Below are positions 1-12,100 of a stretch of DNA of 64,000 nt, piece after piece (the stretch's first letter is position 1; every line of letters starts with the position of its first letter). Source of the stretch: Verrucomicrobiales bacterium (GTDB lineage Bacteria; Verrucomicrobiota; Verrucomicrobiia; Limisphaerales; CAIMTB01). The notes beneath the pieces are model-generated. The model saw only the letters and a list, made by a program, of their open reading frames with translations, was not told the origin of the DNA and did not search any database. The DNA lies in NCBI GenBank assembly GCA_016795425.1, contig JAEUHG010000120.1, positions 1 to 64,000 of the forward strand, given 5' to 3'. Position numbers and translations under genes: made by a program.

Positions 1-2340
1 CCGCCTCCGGGTCCGGAACGGACTGACCCTCGACACGGGGAAGGTTCGTCTCGACTCCAATGGCATCATTGGCTTCGAGGGAAGCCAGACGTTCGCCGGT
101 GAAATCCACTTCGAAGGCGCCTTCTCCTACTTGAGCATCGACGGCACGTCCACCCTGACGCTGGCGCCAACGGCGCTCGTCCATGGAGCCAACGGCCGCA
201 TTGGCCAAGCCATATTCCTCGGCGGCCTTGGCACCTTGGTGAATCAGGGAACGATCCGCGCCGACGTCGCTGGAAGCACACTCGTTATCAATCCCAACGT
301 CTTCTCCAATCTCGCCACGCTCGAGACCCGCAACGGCGGGACTCTCTCCATCGAGTCGGCGGCATGGACACAAGGGGGACAACTGCGGGTGGGCCCCGGA
401 ACCCTCAATCTTGGCGGTGCGCTTTCCCCAGGATCCATCGGCACCGTGGTCGCCGATGGCGGTTCCGCCGTGCTATCCGGCAACCTGGATCTGCAAGGCG
501 GAACCCTGGCGCTCAACAATGCCACCGGTCCGCTTCAGATTGACGGCGCCACTGTTAAGAACGGGTCCATCACCCAGTCCGGCGCCGGCCAATTGGTATT
601 CTCCACCCACGGCCAGAACTTCCTCGATACCATACGGCTCACGGGGGATCTCGTCCTCACCAACAACGGCGCCCGGGTCCGCATCCGTAATGGTCTCACG
701 CTCGACACGGGGAAGGTTCGTCTCCACTCCAATGGCATCATTGGCTTCGACGGAACCCAAACCTTCACCGGCGAAATCCACTTCGAGGGCGCCTTTTCCT
801 ACCTGAGCATCGAAGGCACTTCCACCCTCACGCTGGCGCCAACGGCGCTCGTCCATGGGGCCAACGGCCGCATTGGCCAAGCCATATTCCTCGGCGGCAT
901 TGGCACCCTGGTGAATCAGGGAACGATCCGTGCCGACGTCGCCGGAAGCACACTCGTCATCAATGCCAACGTCTTCTCCAATGTCGCTACTCTCGAGACC
1001 CGCAACGGCGGGACTCTCTCCATCGAATCAGCGACATGGACCCAAGGGGGACAACTGCGGGTGGGACCCGGAATCATCAATCTTGGCGGTACGCTTTCCC
1101 CAGGATCCATCGGCACCTTAGTGGCGGAGGGCGGCTCCACCGTTTTATCCGGCAACCTGGACCTGCAAGGCGGGACCCTGGCGCTCAACAATGCCACCGG
1201 CCCGCTTCAGATTAACGGCGCCACTCTTAAGGACGGGTCCATCACCCAGTCCGGCGCCGGCCAATTGATCTTCACCACCCACAGTCAAAACTTCCTCGAT
1301 GCCATACGGCTCACTGGAGATCTCGTCCTCACCAACAACAGCGCCCGCGTCCGCATCCGCAACGGTCTCACCCTGGATACCGGGAAAGTTCGGCTCGATT
1401 CCAACGGCATCCTTGGCTTCGACGGAACCCAAACTTTCGCTGGCGAAATTCAATTCGAAGGCGCCTTCTCCTACTTGAGCATCGAAGGCACTTCCACTCT
1501 CACTCTGGCGCCAACCGCGCTCGTCCATGGGTCCAACGGGCGCATTGGCCAAGCCGTATTCCTCGGCGGCATCGGCACTCTGGTGAATCAGGGAACCATC
1601 CGCGCCGAAGTCGCCGGGGCCATGCTGGTCATCAATCCCAATAGTTTCTCGAATGCCGCCACGCTCGAGACCCGCAATGGCGGGATTCTCTCCATTGAGT
1701 CGGCGACATGGACCCAAGGGGGACAACTGCGGGCGGGACCCGGAACCATCAATCTCGGCGGCACACTCGCCGCGGGATCCATCGGCACCTTAGTGGCGGA
1801 CGGCGGCTCCACCGTTTTATCCGGCAACCTGGATCTGCAAGGCGGAACCCTGGCCCTCAATAATTCCACCGGCCCCCTGCAAATCAACGGCGCGACAGTT
1901 GAGAACGGTTCCATCACCCAATCCGGCGCCGGCCAACTGGTCTTCTCCACCCACAGCCAGAATTTTCTCGATGCCATACGGCTCGTGGGTGACCTCGTCC
2001 TCACCAACAACAGCGCCCGCGTCCGCATTCGCAACGGCCTCACCCTCGATACCGGGAAGGTTCGGCTCAACTCCAATGGCATCCTTGGCTTCGACGGGAC
2101 TCAAACCTTCGCCGGAGAGGTCCATTTCGAAGGTGCTCTCTCCTACCTGAGCATAGAAGGCACATCCACACTTACTCTTGCACCAACGGCATTGGTCCAC
2201 GGGGCCAACGGGCGCATCGGCCAAGCCATCTTCCTCGGCGGAACTGCCACCCTGGTGAACCAGGGTACCATCCGCGCCGAAGTCGCCGGCGCCACGCTCC
2301 TGGTCAATCCCAACGTCTTCTCCAACGCCGGGACGCTGCA
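1..2340 (+). repeat. 672-nt tandem repeat array, about 3.5 copies visible
   Basis: The landmark encoding LAPTALVHG recurs at about 161, 833, 1505 and 2177, exactly 672 nt apart each time, and the landmark at 31 recurs at 703. The copies agree through long stretches including third codon positions, with scattered substitutions and no visible indels. The array continues upstream of the window. Divergence at the end of the fourth copy marks the C-terminus of the protein. Confidence 0.95.
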
Positions 2341-2383
2341 GCAAGTCAATGGCGGAACCCTGGTCGCACCGGGATTCCCCTAA
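1..2383 (+). CDS. Tandem-repeat beta-helix surface protein, C-terminal part (5' end outside window)
   Basis: The reading frame is already open at base 2 and carries the same repeat upstream of any plausible start, so the gene begins before the window; the first start-like codon (TTG at 131) lies inside a repeat. The visible part is about 793 residues and consists of a 224-residue unit repeated with near identity. The unit is rich in short beta-strand turns of the G-T-L-x-I / N-G-G-T-L type, with segments such as LTLDTGKVRL, GTLVNQGTIRA and SGNLDLQGGTLALNN, which is what right-handed beta-helix or autotransporter-like passenger repeats look like. The last copy breaks off after VFSNAG and the protein ends GGTLVAPGFP without a visible anchor. 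It is probably an extracellular or surface protein; no enzymatic motif was seen. A cohesin-like gene follows 34 nt downstream, probably in the same operon. Family assignment is inference; coding status is firm. Confidence 0.85.
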   Translation, partial: RLRVRNGLTLDTGKVRLDSNGIIGFEGSQTFAGEIHFEGAFSYLSIDGTSTLTLAPTALVHGANGRIGQAIFLGGLGTLVNQGTIRADVAGSTLVINPNVFSNLATLETRNGGTLSIESAAWTQGGQLRVGPGTLNLGGALSPGSIGTVVADGGSAVLSGNLDLQGGTLALNNATGPLQIDGATVKNGSITQSGAGQLVFSTHGQNFLDTIRLTGDLVLTNNGARVRIRNGLTLDTGKVRLHSNGIIGFDGTQTFTGEIHFEGAFSYLSIEGTSTLTLAPTALVHGANGRIGQAIFLGGIGTLVNQGTIRADVAGSTLVINANVFSNVATLETRNGGTLSIESATWTQGGQLRVGPGIINLGGTLSPGSIGTLVAEGGSTVLSGNLDLQGGTLALNNATGPLQINGATLKDGSITQSGAGQLIFTTHSQNFLDAIRLTGDLVLTNNSARVRIRNGLTLDTGKVRLDSNGILGFDGTQTFAGEIQFEGAFSYLSIEGTSTLTLAPTALVHGSNGRIGQAVFLGGIGTLVNQGTIRAEVAGAMLVINPNSFSNAATLETRNGGILSIESATWTQGGQLRAGPGTINLGGTLAAGSIGTLVADGGSTVLSGNLDLQGGTLALNNSTGPLQINGATVENGSITQSGAGQLVFSTHSQNFLDAIRLVGDLVLTNNSARVRIRNGLTLDTGKVRLNSNGILGFDGTQTFAGEVHFEGALSYLSIEGTSTLTLAPTALVHGANGRIGQAIFLGGTATLVNQGTIRAEVAGATLLVNPNVFSNAGTLQQVNGGTLVAPGFP

Positions 2384-2417
2384 CCTAATCGCCAATCTCC
2401 CGAATCTCAGAACCGCC

Positions 2418-3185
2418 ATGAAAAGCCCATCCACGGTCCGCCCACGGAGCGGGACTCTCGGTCGCCTTCTGGACAACAGCGGGTATCGAATGCATCGATT
2501 CGAAAGCGGACTGGAAGTCCTTGCGATCCTCGTCGCCACCTTAGTCTCCAGCGCGGGTCACGCGGCTACGTTGATTGCCCTCGGCACGGCCGGCGCGGGT
2601 CCCGGCGAAACGGCTATGGTTCCTGTTCGCCTCCAGTCCGACAGCGCACAGGTCGCGCTTCAATTCGACATTCGCTTTGACCCAGCGCAGTTGCGCCCTG
2701 GCACCGCCCTCACACTTTCCGGTGCAACCACCACGGTGGCGCTTTCCAGTTCCCCACAGGCTGGGCTTCAAAGAATTGTTGTTTATACACGCGACGGGAG
2801 CGCTCTGGGTACCGGGGATATCGCCAATCTAACCTGGTATGTTCCGCCCAATGCCGGCCCGAGCCAGGCGACTCTTTCGGTGACCAACGCGATTGTCAGT
2901 GATCGCTCGGCAACGGCAGCACCTGTCGTCAGTACTTCCAATGGCGTGATCACCATCAGGTCGGATACGGCACCTGTGCTTCAAGATGCCACGGTGGTCG
3001 CGGGTCAGTTCGTCGTGCGACTCCTAGGTCAGTCCGGCAAACCCTATCGACTGCAATCCTCATCGGACCTGATCCAATGGAATGAGGTCGGACAAGGTTC
3101 CCCGGTCGATGGCGTGATGACGTTTCGCGACCCGATTCTACCCAACCGCAACCAGCGATTCTACCGGGCCCAGTCTTTGCCCTAG
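2418..3185 (+). CDS. Secreted protein with cohesin-like domain and verrucomicrobial C-terminal module
   Basis: About 255 residues from the ATG at 2418, which clears the upstream stop; an ATG at 2490 starting directly at a hydrophobic signal (EVLAILVATLVSSAGHA) is an alternative, and neither has a clear Shine-Dalgarno. After the signal comes an Ig-like fold resembling the cohesin family: GPGETAMVPVRL, then QFDIRFDPAQL, a GTGDIANLTWYV strand and a closing NGVITI strand. The C-terminus (PYRLQSSSDLIQW ... FRDPILPNRNQRFYR) is a short module I associate with secreted proteins of Pedosphaera-like Verrucomicrobiota. Cohesins bind dockerins, and the convergent giant gene encodes dockerin motifs, so a binding partnership is plausible but unproven. 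Its TAG stop overlaps the stop of that gene. It probably shares a transcript with the repeat protein upstream. Confidence 0.8.
   Translation: MKSPSTVRPRSGTLGRLLDNSGYRMHRFESGLEVLAILVATLVSSAGHAATLIALGTAGAGPGETAMVPVRLQSDSAQVALQFDIRFDPAQLRPGTALTLSGATTTVALSSSPQAGLQRIVVYTRDGSALGTGDIANLTWYVPPNAGPSQATLSVTNAIVSDRSATAAPVVSTSNGVITIRSDTAPVLQDATVVAGQFVVRLLGQSGKPYRLQSSSDLIQWNEVGQGSPVDGVMTFRDPILPNRNQRFYRAQSLP
3182..3185. other. Shared convergent stop codons in a CTAG palindrome
   Basis: On the plus strand TAG at 3183-3185 ends the cohesin-like gene; on the minus strand TAG (complement of 3182-3184) ends the giant gene. The tetranucleotide CTAG therefore stops both genes and no intergenic sequence exists between them. 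Any transcription terminator must lie inside the opposing coding sequence. Confidence 0.97.
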
Positions 3186-6100
3186 CGTTGCAGGGTTCGA
3201 ATCGTACCGTCGCTGTCAGGACGATCCGCGTCGCCCACTTCCGTGGCGTCATCGTAAAAAATGCGCCGGATGAGATCATTGGGGCCGCCCGATTCACGCT
3301 GAGAAAAAGGGCGAACGCTAGCCACCGCATCCCAGGCCAGGAGTTCGGACCTTGCGCCTTCAGCGTTGTCCCGACGCGCGGACTCCAATCCCGCCGGGTG
3401 CGCCGCGTTCCCGATCGGTTTCAAGGCCAGCCGGCGAGCATCGGCCGACGCCAGCGGCGCAGGTTCCGCCCGCGCTGCCCCCGAAGGTCGTTCGACACGG
3501 ATCGCCACTGATCCAACCTCGGGCGTGCGGCGGATCTCGATGGACTTCTGCGCGACGGCAACGGCGCTCAGATCGAGATGGGTGCCCGGAGGCAACGGCG
3601 CCAGGAACTTCAGCTGGTGGGATCGGAAGGCATCGGTGTCCGTTGTCGCCAAGACACCGTCACCATCGACGTCAAAGACGTCCAGACCCGCGTCCGCCGT
3701 CGCTCCCAGCCCCATGGCATCCCGCAATCGGAATGCATCCAGATAATCGGTATCCCGGTCTCCATCGCTGTCGCCAAAGAACCGATGGAAGGTGACGTCA
3801 ACGGCACCCTCCAAGATGTTCCCAGCAAGGTCGGCAATGCCGGCGTTACGAAGTGCCAGGACGTAGTTCCCGTCCGCCAGCGAACCACCCGGGAGCTGGT
3901 TGAACGTCACAAGAACCGATCGATCCGTCTGAAACACCAGGGTGTAGTCGCCCGGCGACACGTCCAGTCCCGTGGTGAAGTTCCTCAGAACCAAGTCGTC
4001 CGTTCCGAAGCTGGCACTGACATCCTCGCTAAACCGAAACGCCAGCGACCGGACCATCGAGCGCTGCGCGGCACCACCGTTGATGTCGACCCCAAGGAAC
4101 CGTGGCGCGGTCTGGTCCACGGAATAGATTCGCTCCACCACCGTCGAGCCCTCTCCGTTGACCGCCTGGACCCGCACGAGGGTTTCGCCGACGGTCAACA
4201 CCACCGGTCCAAACCCGAATCGACCGGCGCCATCCGCCACGGCGAAGCCGTCGTCGAAGCCGTCGCCATCAATGTCCAGGGTGACTTCCTGTCCCGGATC
4301 CGTCGCCCCAATGAAGATGACCGACGACACATTGGTGTGCGTATCGCCCACCGTTCCGCCATCCGTCGAAGGATCGAGTCCAAACTCCAAGGGAGGTCCG
4401 GAAAGGACCCGAACGTCATCCAACGTCACCGAGCTGTCGGCAGGGCCGAAACGAATAAGGTCGAATTGAATCGTGGCTTCGGTGTCGGTCGTGATGCCTC
4501 TCAAATCCACCGTCACCGTGATGTCCCCGCTCCCCGCAAGGTTGCCGCCGGAGGTGGGCACGCCTTGGATGGTCACCCCGGCACCAAAGCGAGCCCTTCG
4601 ATCCGCCTGGACGTTCAAGATGGCATCGGTGCCTGATAGCCCGACAATTTCTCCACCGATGGGAAGGCCTGAGGCGGATTCGAAAAGAGCCACCTCGAAG
4701 GCGTCATCGGGATCCGCAATGCCCTGGGACAGGTTGACGGATTTCAGTGTGAAGCGTAGCTGGGTCGAGCCCGCCGGAATGGTAATGGATTGGGATAGGC
4801 GCGAGACCAGGAGGTCGCCTTCGCGCAACGTTCCCACCCCATTGGCCACCACGGCTCCACCACCGAGGTTCCAGGCAAACCCAGGATCGCGCGGGTCCCC
4901 GATTGCGAAATTGCCATTGCCTACAAATGCCTGGGGTCGGATACCGCCAACGCCGTCGGCAGCCTGCGGGATTTGATTCCAGGACGAAACTCCAGTGCCG
5001 GTGGCGAAGGGCGGGGACATACGCCACAAGGCCGCGGAATACCCGAAGGTGTTGGGAGTCGCGATACCCACCGCGGGAACACCCTCATCATCGGACGCGG
5101 CAATCCCCTCGTCAGCGCCGCCCGTCGCGACGTTGGCCGGTCCCGGTCCACGCGGAGTTCCCACCGAAACCGCAACCGTGTAGCCCCCGCTGAAATCAAG
5201 TTCGCTGGCAGACTGAACCAGGATTCGATAGCTGCCGGCCTCGAGGCCGACCAAACTGACCTCCAACCGTCCCCTGGCGGTCTGCACGCCCCCGCGCAAG
5301 GCGAGTCCGCTAGCATCCGTCAGCGCAAGTGCCAACTGACCTTCCACAGCGTCGTACTCGATCCGAACGTGATCCGTAGCCAGGGGGCTGGAGGTCAGGT
5401 CAAACGCAAACCAATCCTGATCGCCAGGCGACAGGGTCAATCCACGACGCGTCGCCGTGCCATCGACAAAAACCATTGGGGTGGCGGTGTCCGGGGAATT
5501 GTTCGATTCCGCGGCATCCGCAGGAGGAAGCACGAGCACCTGCGCGAAATAGGCATTGTCTGTTTCCGCCGTCTCCGAGATCTGGCCATCGAAATCGACC
5601 ACGACTCCGACATACCGCCAGCCGATGGCCGCCGAAGTGGGAACAGTCAGATTGCGTTCATCCTGGACGCGCTGGCCGGCATTCAGCGGCCCGATCGAGA
5701 ACTCAGTGCCAAGGACCAGGTCGCTGGCATCGACGATGGCGTCGGCGGACAAGATGTAGCGAACACGAGCGGACGCGCTGGCTGTGGACCCGATGTTGTC
5801 AATGGTCGAGCTAACCCGGAATGACTCACTTGGGCTGCGCACTCCATTGTCGATGACCATCCATGCCGCGACAAGATTGGCGCCAGGAACCCGGGTCGCC
5901 GTGAACGTCACCGAATACGTGGTCAACTTGTCATCGCGGGTCATGGCAACGACCGTGTATTCACCGGCGGGCCGGCCGGCGAGGGAAAGAACCTCCCGAT
6001 CCCCGTCCGTGGCAGCTAGTCCGATTTGGGCGCCGGTGGCGTCGTAAAGGTAGAGATCGATGTTGCCCGCCGAAGAAACAAAGTTTGCTTCGATGCGATC

Positions 6101-9100
6101 GTTCGCCTGTCCTGCGGATGCGAGTCGGAAAGTGAACGTGTCCTTGTCGCCACCGAAATCGAAGTTCATGGCGTCGAACGTGGTGCTGCCGGTGAGGACG
6201 CCGACTTCGATATAGCCCTGGGTATATTCGTCGGCCTCTTTCGCATCCGGCACGCCCCCGGTGGAGACCGCCATGACGTAGGCATTGTTCTCCTCGTTCA
6301 ACTCGGCGATGGCATTGGTTTGATCGACGCGAATCACGATCTGCCCCGTGGTGAGAGCGAGGCTGGGCGGCAGGGTGACAATGAAGTTCAACTCACCGGC
6401 CAGATTCGGAGCCAATGAGGACGGTCGTTTGATCTCGCTGACCGGCACCTCGGTGCCGTCGGCGGATTTAAAGAACGCCTGCACATCGAATTGGCCGACC
6501 GGCATCGATCCGGTGTTGCTGACCGAAACGGCGAATTGATTGGGAGCATCAATACGCAGGATCGAAGGGATCTGTACCGCGAGGACTTGAAGATCCGGCC
6601 CCTGGCGTGGCGTGGAATTGACCGCCAGTTCATACGCCGTGGGAGGTCCGTCCACGAGGTAGACATGCAGCACGTAGTTGCCCGCGGGCAGATCCTCCAG
6701 GCTGACCAAACCCAGCAGCGCCTGATCCACCGGGAGCAACGCACTACCCGCGACAATTCGGCTCGATTCATCCAGAACGTCGACCGCGACCACGCTGTTA
6801 GGTTCGTCGAAGGTGACGCGGAAGAAGTCCGCGGCCGTTCCCCGGGTTGGCAACTGGAAGCGGAACAGATCGCCGTCCTGCGAATTGTGGAGGGTGAGGC
6901 CGGTCTCGACAAAACTGCCTGTGAGGCCGCCCAACTGATTCATGTCGTTCAGGTCGTTGTCAGGCTCGAGTCGGTCGAGCGGCAACGAAACGTCCGTCAT
7001 GTAAGCGATCGTATTGTCGTACTCCGAGCTCTCACCGGTGACCTGGTTGCTTTCGTCGACGATCAGGCCGATGTCGATAAGTCCGACCACACTGATCGGG
7101 AGCGCGATGTCAAAGGTTCGGCTGAACGATTCACCCGGATTCAATGCCGGCACCTGCAGCAGCGCCGGGTCGACGAGGTTGGCATCGTTGGCATCGAGCA
7201 AGGCATCTCGCGACCAGACAAGACGCGCCTGTGAAGGCCCAGCCCGGGCGCCGCCATTGTTGGTGATTCGAACGCTGACCGTCTGCGGTTCCCCGCGGAA
7301 GATCGTGCCGGGCACGAAGGACAGATCGGCCGAGAGATTGGGTGCGGACGTGGTGGGTCCCTGAAGTTGGATCGTGTAGGGAATATCGCTGCGGCCAGAG
7401 GTGTCGCGAACGGACACGTAGAAGCGGCCTCCGAAGAGCCCCGCCAACGGCACCACGGCCCGACCGGCCGTGACCGTGGCGGTCTTCAAGGTGCTGAGGT
7501 TCTGGGTGTAGACGGTCACCAGGAGATCGGCGCGGTCATCGGGGAACGTGACGACCAGTTGATGCTCGTTCCGAGCCGAGGAGTTCAGCCGGAAGGTCAG
7601 CCAGTCGACATCCCCGGACGCGCCCAGGCTATCTGTGAAGGTCTGTGGATTGCCGGCGATGCCGAGATCGCGGGCATCGGCAGGGATGTCGTAGTCGCTG
7701 GAGGCATTGGGAACAGCCAGGGCCGTGCGGTTGGACCAACCGTTGGTGACGAGATCGATGATTCCGTTGGCCGGGAGGTGAGGTCCATAGGGAGTCGGAC
7801 CGCCATTGACGTCATCGAAGGAAAGGCTCGGTTGGGTGGTCAGGCTTGGCGACGAGGTGAACTGCTGCCAGGCCGCCTTGTTGGCGAAAGGTAGGAAGTA
7901 ATTCCACGACTGCGGCTGGTAGAGCGAATCGTTGGGCGTCTGCCAGAGCGTGGCCTTCTTCTCGAACACCCGCGCGCGGCCGCCGGCGAGGTCGATGGTG
8001 AAGACCGCCTCGAGCTTGATGTCGCCATGGTTCCCTTCCTCGACGAGCGAGTTAGTGGAGAACTTGAGACTGTTGGAGATCGTGCCGAGCAAGGAGGCTT
8101 TGGCTTCTCCGATGATGCCGAAGAGAGCCTTGCCGGAGAGGAACCCTTCCAACTCGACCTTGGCCTCGATGCCGACGGTGGCCACACCTCCGAGGGTGAG
8201 TTCACCGATGTTCTGCGGATCCCGGATGACCGAGTAGCCGAGCGTGCCGCTCAAGGTGACCGTGCCGGTCAATTTGTAACCGAGGTCAATGGACCAGGGG
8301 ATCAGCCAGACGAACCCGGCGGCAAGGGTGTAGCTGGCCTGCAATCCAACACTGCTGGCGAAGCTCCACGTCCCCTCGATGGAACCTGCATTAAACGACG
8401 GATCATTGGGGTTCGCAGGATTCGCCGTGAGCAGCTTGAGGTCCTGGCCAACGGCAAACTTCCAATGCACCAGATTGAAGCTGGGCTTCAGGAACTGCGT
8501 GGGCTGCCGGGTCGCCTTGAGCGGGTTCAAATTGCCCCGGCTCGGAGGTTTGGTGAGCGCGGTGAGACCATTGGTCCGGGCAAACTCCTCCGCTGCCAGG
8601 AACTGCCGGGCCTTGGTATCACCGCGAAGGGCCTGCATCTGGACGGCCAATCGATCGGGGTTGGGAGCCACGCCGAGCGGAGGCGAAATGGAGGAGAGTT
8701 CCTTGAGACTCAACTGCTCGGCGATCTTGCCGCGGCTGATCTCGTAGCCCTGGAGGTAGGTATTCCCTCTGAACTGAACCCCACGTGTGACGTACTTGAA
8801 CTCCTCGCCGTTGGCGATGGTGTAGGTGCGGTTGTAGTTGTTGGCCAGCGCGATGAGCTTGGCCGGCCTCAACTGGCTGGACAGTTCGGCGCCGTAACCA
8901 TTGATGGAGTTGTCCAGCGGTCCCGGGATTGGCAACAGGAGATTTCCAAGCAACGACTCGGGTTCGAACGTATTGGTGGAGGCGTTGCCCTCGGGAATGA
9001 AAAGGCGGTCGCTCAGAATGGACGGCAAGCGGAACCCAAACAGCAGGCTCTCATAGTAAAGGCCGGCGCGTTCGCCGGTCTGAACGCCTTTGAGATCGAA

Positions 9101-12100
9101 ATTGAATTCGACGAAAGCCCCCAGTTTCACACCGGTTTCCGAACCGGGGAAGATCATGGACTTCTCCGGCATCTTCACGGTGCCGTTGATGAGCGGGTCA
9201 TTGCGAACGATGTGATAGGCTCGGAGATCCGGCCGCCACACGATCTGGATCTCCAGGTCATCGACCTTCTTGAGCCAAACCGGAACCGGGATGAGCTGGA
9301 CCTCGTAATCCTGGGTCTTGCCCAGCACCGCTCCGTTGGCATCGATCGCCTTGATGCGCAGAGTGGGATTCCCCTGCCCCGTCGGCTTGGTGTCATCGCG
9401 GAAGAACGAGGACATGTCGACGGTGGCCTCGAAGAGCGCGCCATCCGGAGTGAGCCGATGGAACACCACCGGTGAGGTTCCATTAGGATTGATGATGGTC
9501 GCTTCGATGCGGGCGACCTGTTGTCGGAACCGGCCAACATTGACCGTCAGGATATTGGTCAGACCGACCAACTCGATGTAGGTGCCGAGCTTCTCTTCGG
9601 CATCATTGCCATCGTACTGCGCCTTCAAGCCGATGATGGGCACCTGGAAGGCGCTGGTGTTGTTTCGTTCGCTCGCCTCATCGGTCAGCTGGTCATCGCC
9701 ATCGAAATGCACCACGAAGAACTCGGGAATTTCGAATCCGAGGACGATCCGCTCCGTAAGGGTATGCATCCCTGGCTCGAGCAGCGCGGGATCCGAGACC
9801 GTGATGGTGCGGAAGAGCGTGTCCTGGGGATCGAGAATCGTGTCGTGCGAGGCGTAGATCTTGACGGTGAACGACCCGGTAGCCTGCTTGCCGATGAGGG
9901 CATAATTGAGCCGGAACTCGTCCCTGCCGGCATCGGTGGTCGCCGGCACGTACTCGGTCTTGCCGGCGATCAGGTCCGGCGGCGCCTCGGGGCTGCTGGC
10001 GACGCCACTAGGCAACCGGCCAACTTCGATGACCGAGAACAGCGCCTGTCCGTTGTTGAGTCGGGACTGGAGGAGTGCGAACTGCCGCTGGGCGGTCTCG
10101 GAGACAACCGTGAGGTCGGCGGATTCCGTGGCAATCTTGGCGATGTAATTCTTCAGATCGCCGGTGGCGACCATTTCCTTGATATAGGCCTCGATGGACT
10201 GGGTGGGATAGTCCAGGGCATTGGGATGGAACATCTGCAGCAGACCGATGGCGGCCTGCAGCACGAAGATGTCGTACACCACAACCTTGTTGATGCCCTT
10301 GAAGGACGCGAACAAGTAGCGGTTGTAGGGATCGACGGAGATTTCGTCAGGCCACGAGTAGGGCAGTTCCTGGGTGGCGGCGACGAACTTGGCATTGGGA
10401 CTGGTGGGATTGATCAGGATGCCGATGTTTCCGCCCCGACCGTTGCTCTGGTTACGATTGAGATCCCCCGGATGGAACGTGCTGTTGAACAGCACAAAAC
10501 CGAGCTTCCCGTCCCGGGTGTAGGTGATGGCCTCTGCCGAGTTGATGTCGAAGAAGTTGTTGTAGAACCGCTCGCGGAAACCGGGGATGAGGAGGATCGA
10601 ATCGGGCGCCTGGATGGTGTAGTCGCGGAGGTTGGTGGCCTTGGTGAACGCGATCTTCTGGGAATCCGTGTCCAGGTAAGTCAGCCCCGTCGACTCACTG
10701 CCGCGTACCGCCACGGTCACAATCGATTCATTGGGATTGGGGCTGCGAGTCACCCCAAATGGCTTGGGGTTGGTGAAGATGTAGGTCTTCACCTCGAAGA
10801 GTCGGCTCGGCACGAAGTTGCCGAGGATCACGCTGTATTGGGTATCGAGGACAAAGACGACGCCAGCCGCGGCCACGTTGTCGACACCCGCATAACTGGC
10901 CCGTCCCGGGCTGGCAACATAGAGTAGCGTGCCGTCGCTGGTGAAATCGGCGCCGGTCAATCCGGTGACACCCAGCGCGTTCGAAGGATCCAGGTCGAGC
11001 GTGTACAGGTACTCGGGCATTGGCTCGGCCACGTCGAGATCACCCGTGGAGAAGACGTAGATGTTGTCGCTGAATCGGTCGGTGGCGATGGCGCGCGACT
11101 TGAACGGATGCAACGCCAGGTAATTGGGATGAGCGCCAGCGGGCAATCGTAGGGTCTGGGTGACCTGAAGGGTGAGCAAATCGATCACGGAGATCGTTCC
11201 GTCACCCGAGTTGGTGACAAAGGCGCGCAGACCGTCCTGGGCCACGATCACGTCCGAAGGCGCGTTGCCCACCGGAATCCGCGCCACGATGCCGCCAGTG
11301 AGTTTTCCGATGAGACTCGCGTCAGGATTGGAGATGGGTTTATTCGGATCGGTGATGTCGGGACGGCGAACATCGAGCAAGGGGCTCTGGCCTTCGAATG
11401 GCGTCAGGTAGAGCGGGTCGATGACGGTCACCGTGTTATCGCCGGAGTTGGCCGTCAGCACGTAGTACGGCATGCCAAGGTCGACCCGGAAGAGCCCTCC
11501 TTCCGCGATCGACGGGATCTCGATCGAATCCTGTGACGGGAGCGTGATGACGTCGGTCACGACGCGATCGACACGGATATTCGAGCCGGCGAGCGGGAAA
11601 CCAGCAGGAGGAATGACCTTAAGTTCATTGGCGGTGACGGAGAGAATTCGGAAATCACGGGTCGCCGCCTCAAAAATCTCATCGTCGGAGAAGGGCAACA
11701 ACGCGTCCGCGGGGAAGAACAACACGTAGTTGCTCGCGGGATTCGCCTCGTCGAAGTTCGAGCCGGTGAGTGTGAGTACGGGCGCGAACTGCCCGTTATC
11801 AACCGGCTCGAAGGCGAGCGACACGGAGTCGACGGACGCACCGCGGGCGTCGAGCGGGACGGCTGGCACCTGGACCCGGAGCTCCCGGGTGGTGCCGGGC
11901 TGGTATTCCACTCCGAAGACCGTTTCGGCGCTGAGCCCGGCCTTATTGTAGACCGTGACGCGGGCTGAATAACCCGGGATCCCCAACGGCACATAGACAT
12001 CGGCGAAGAGACCCGGCATGGCGAAGAACGGCTGTCCGCTCTGCGGCTCCATCGCCACCTCGGCGCGCACGCCTTTCGCCAGCATCTGCGCCCCAACGAC

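Noticed and set aside
1..2340. CRISPR or transposon array as explanation for the direct repeats
   Set aside because: The unit is 672 nt with no spacers, keeps the reading frame throughout and translates into a regular beta-rich protein.
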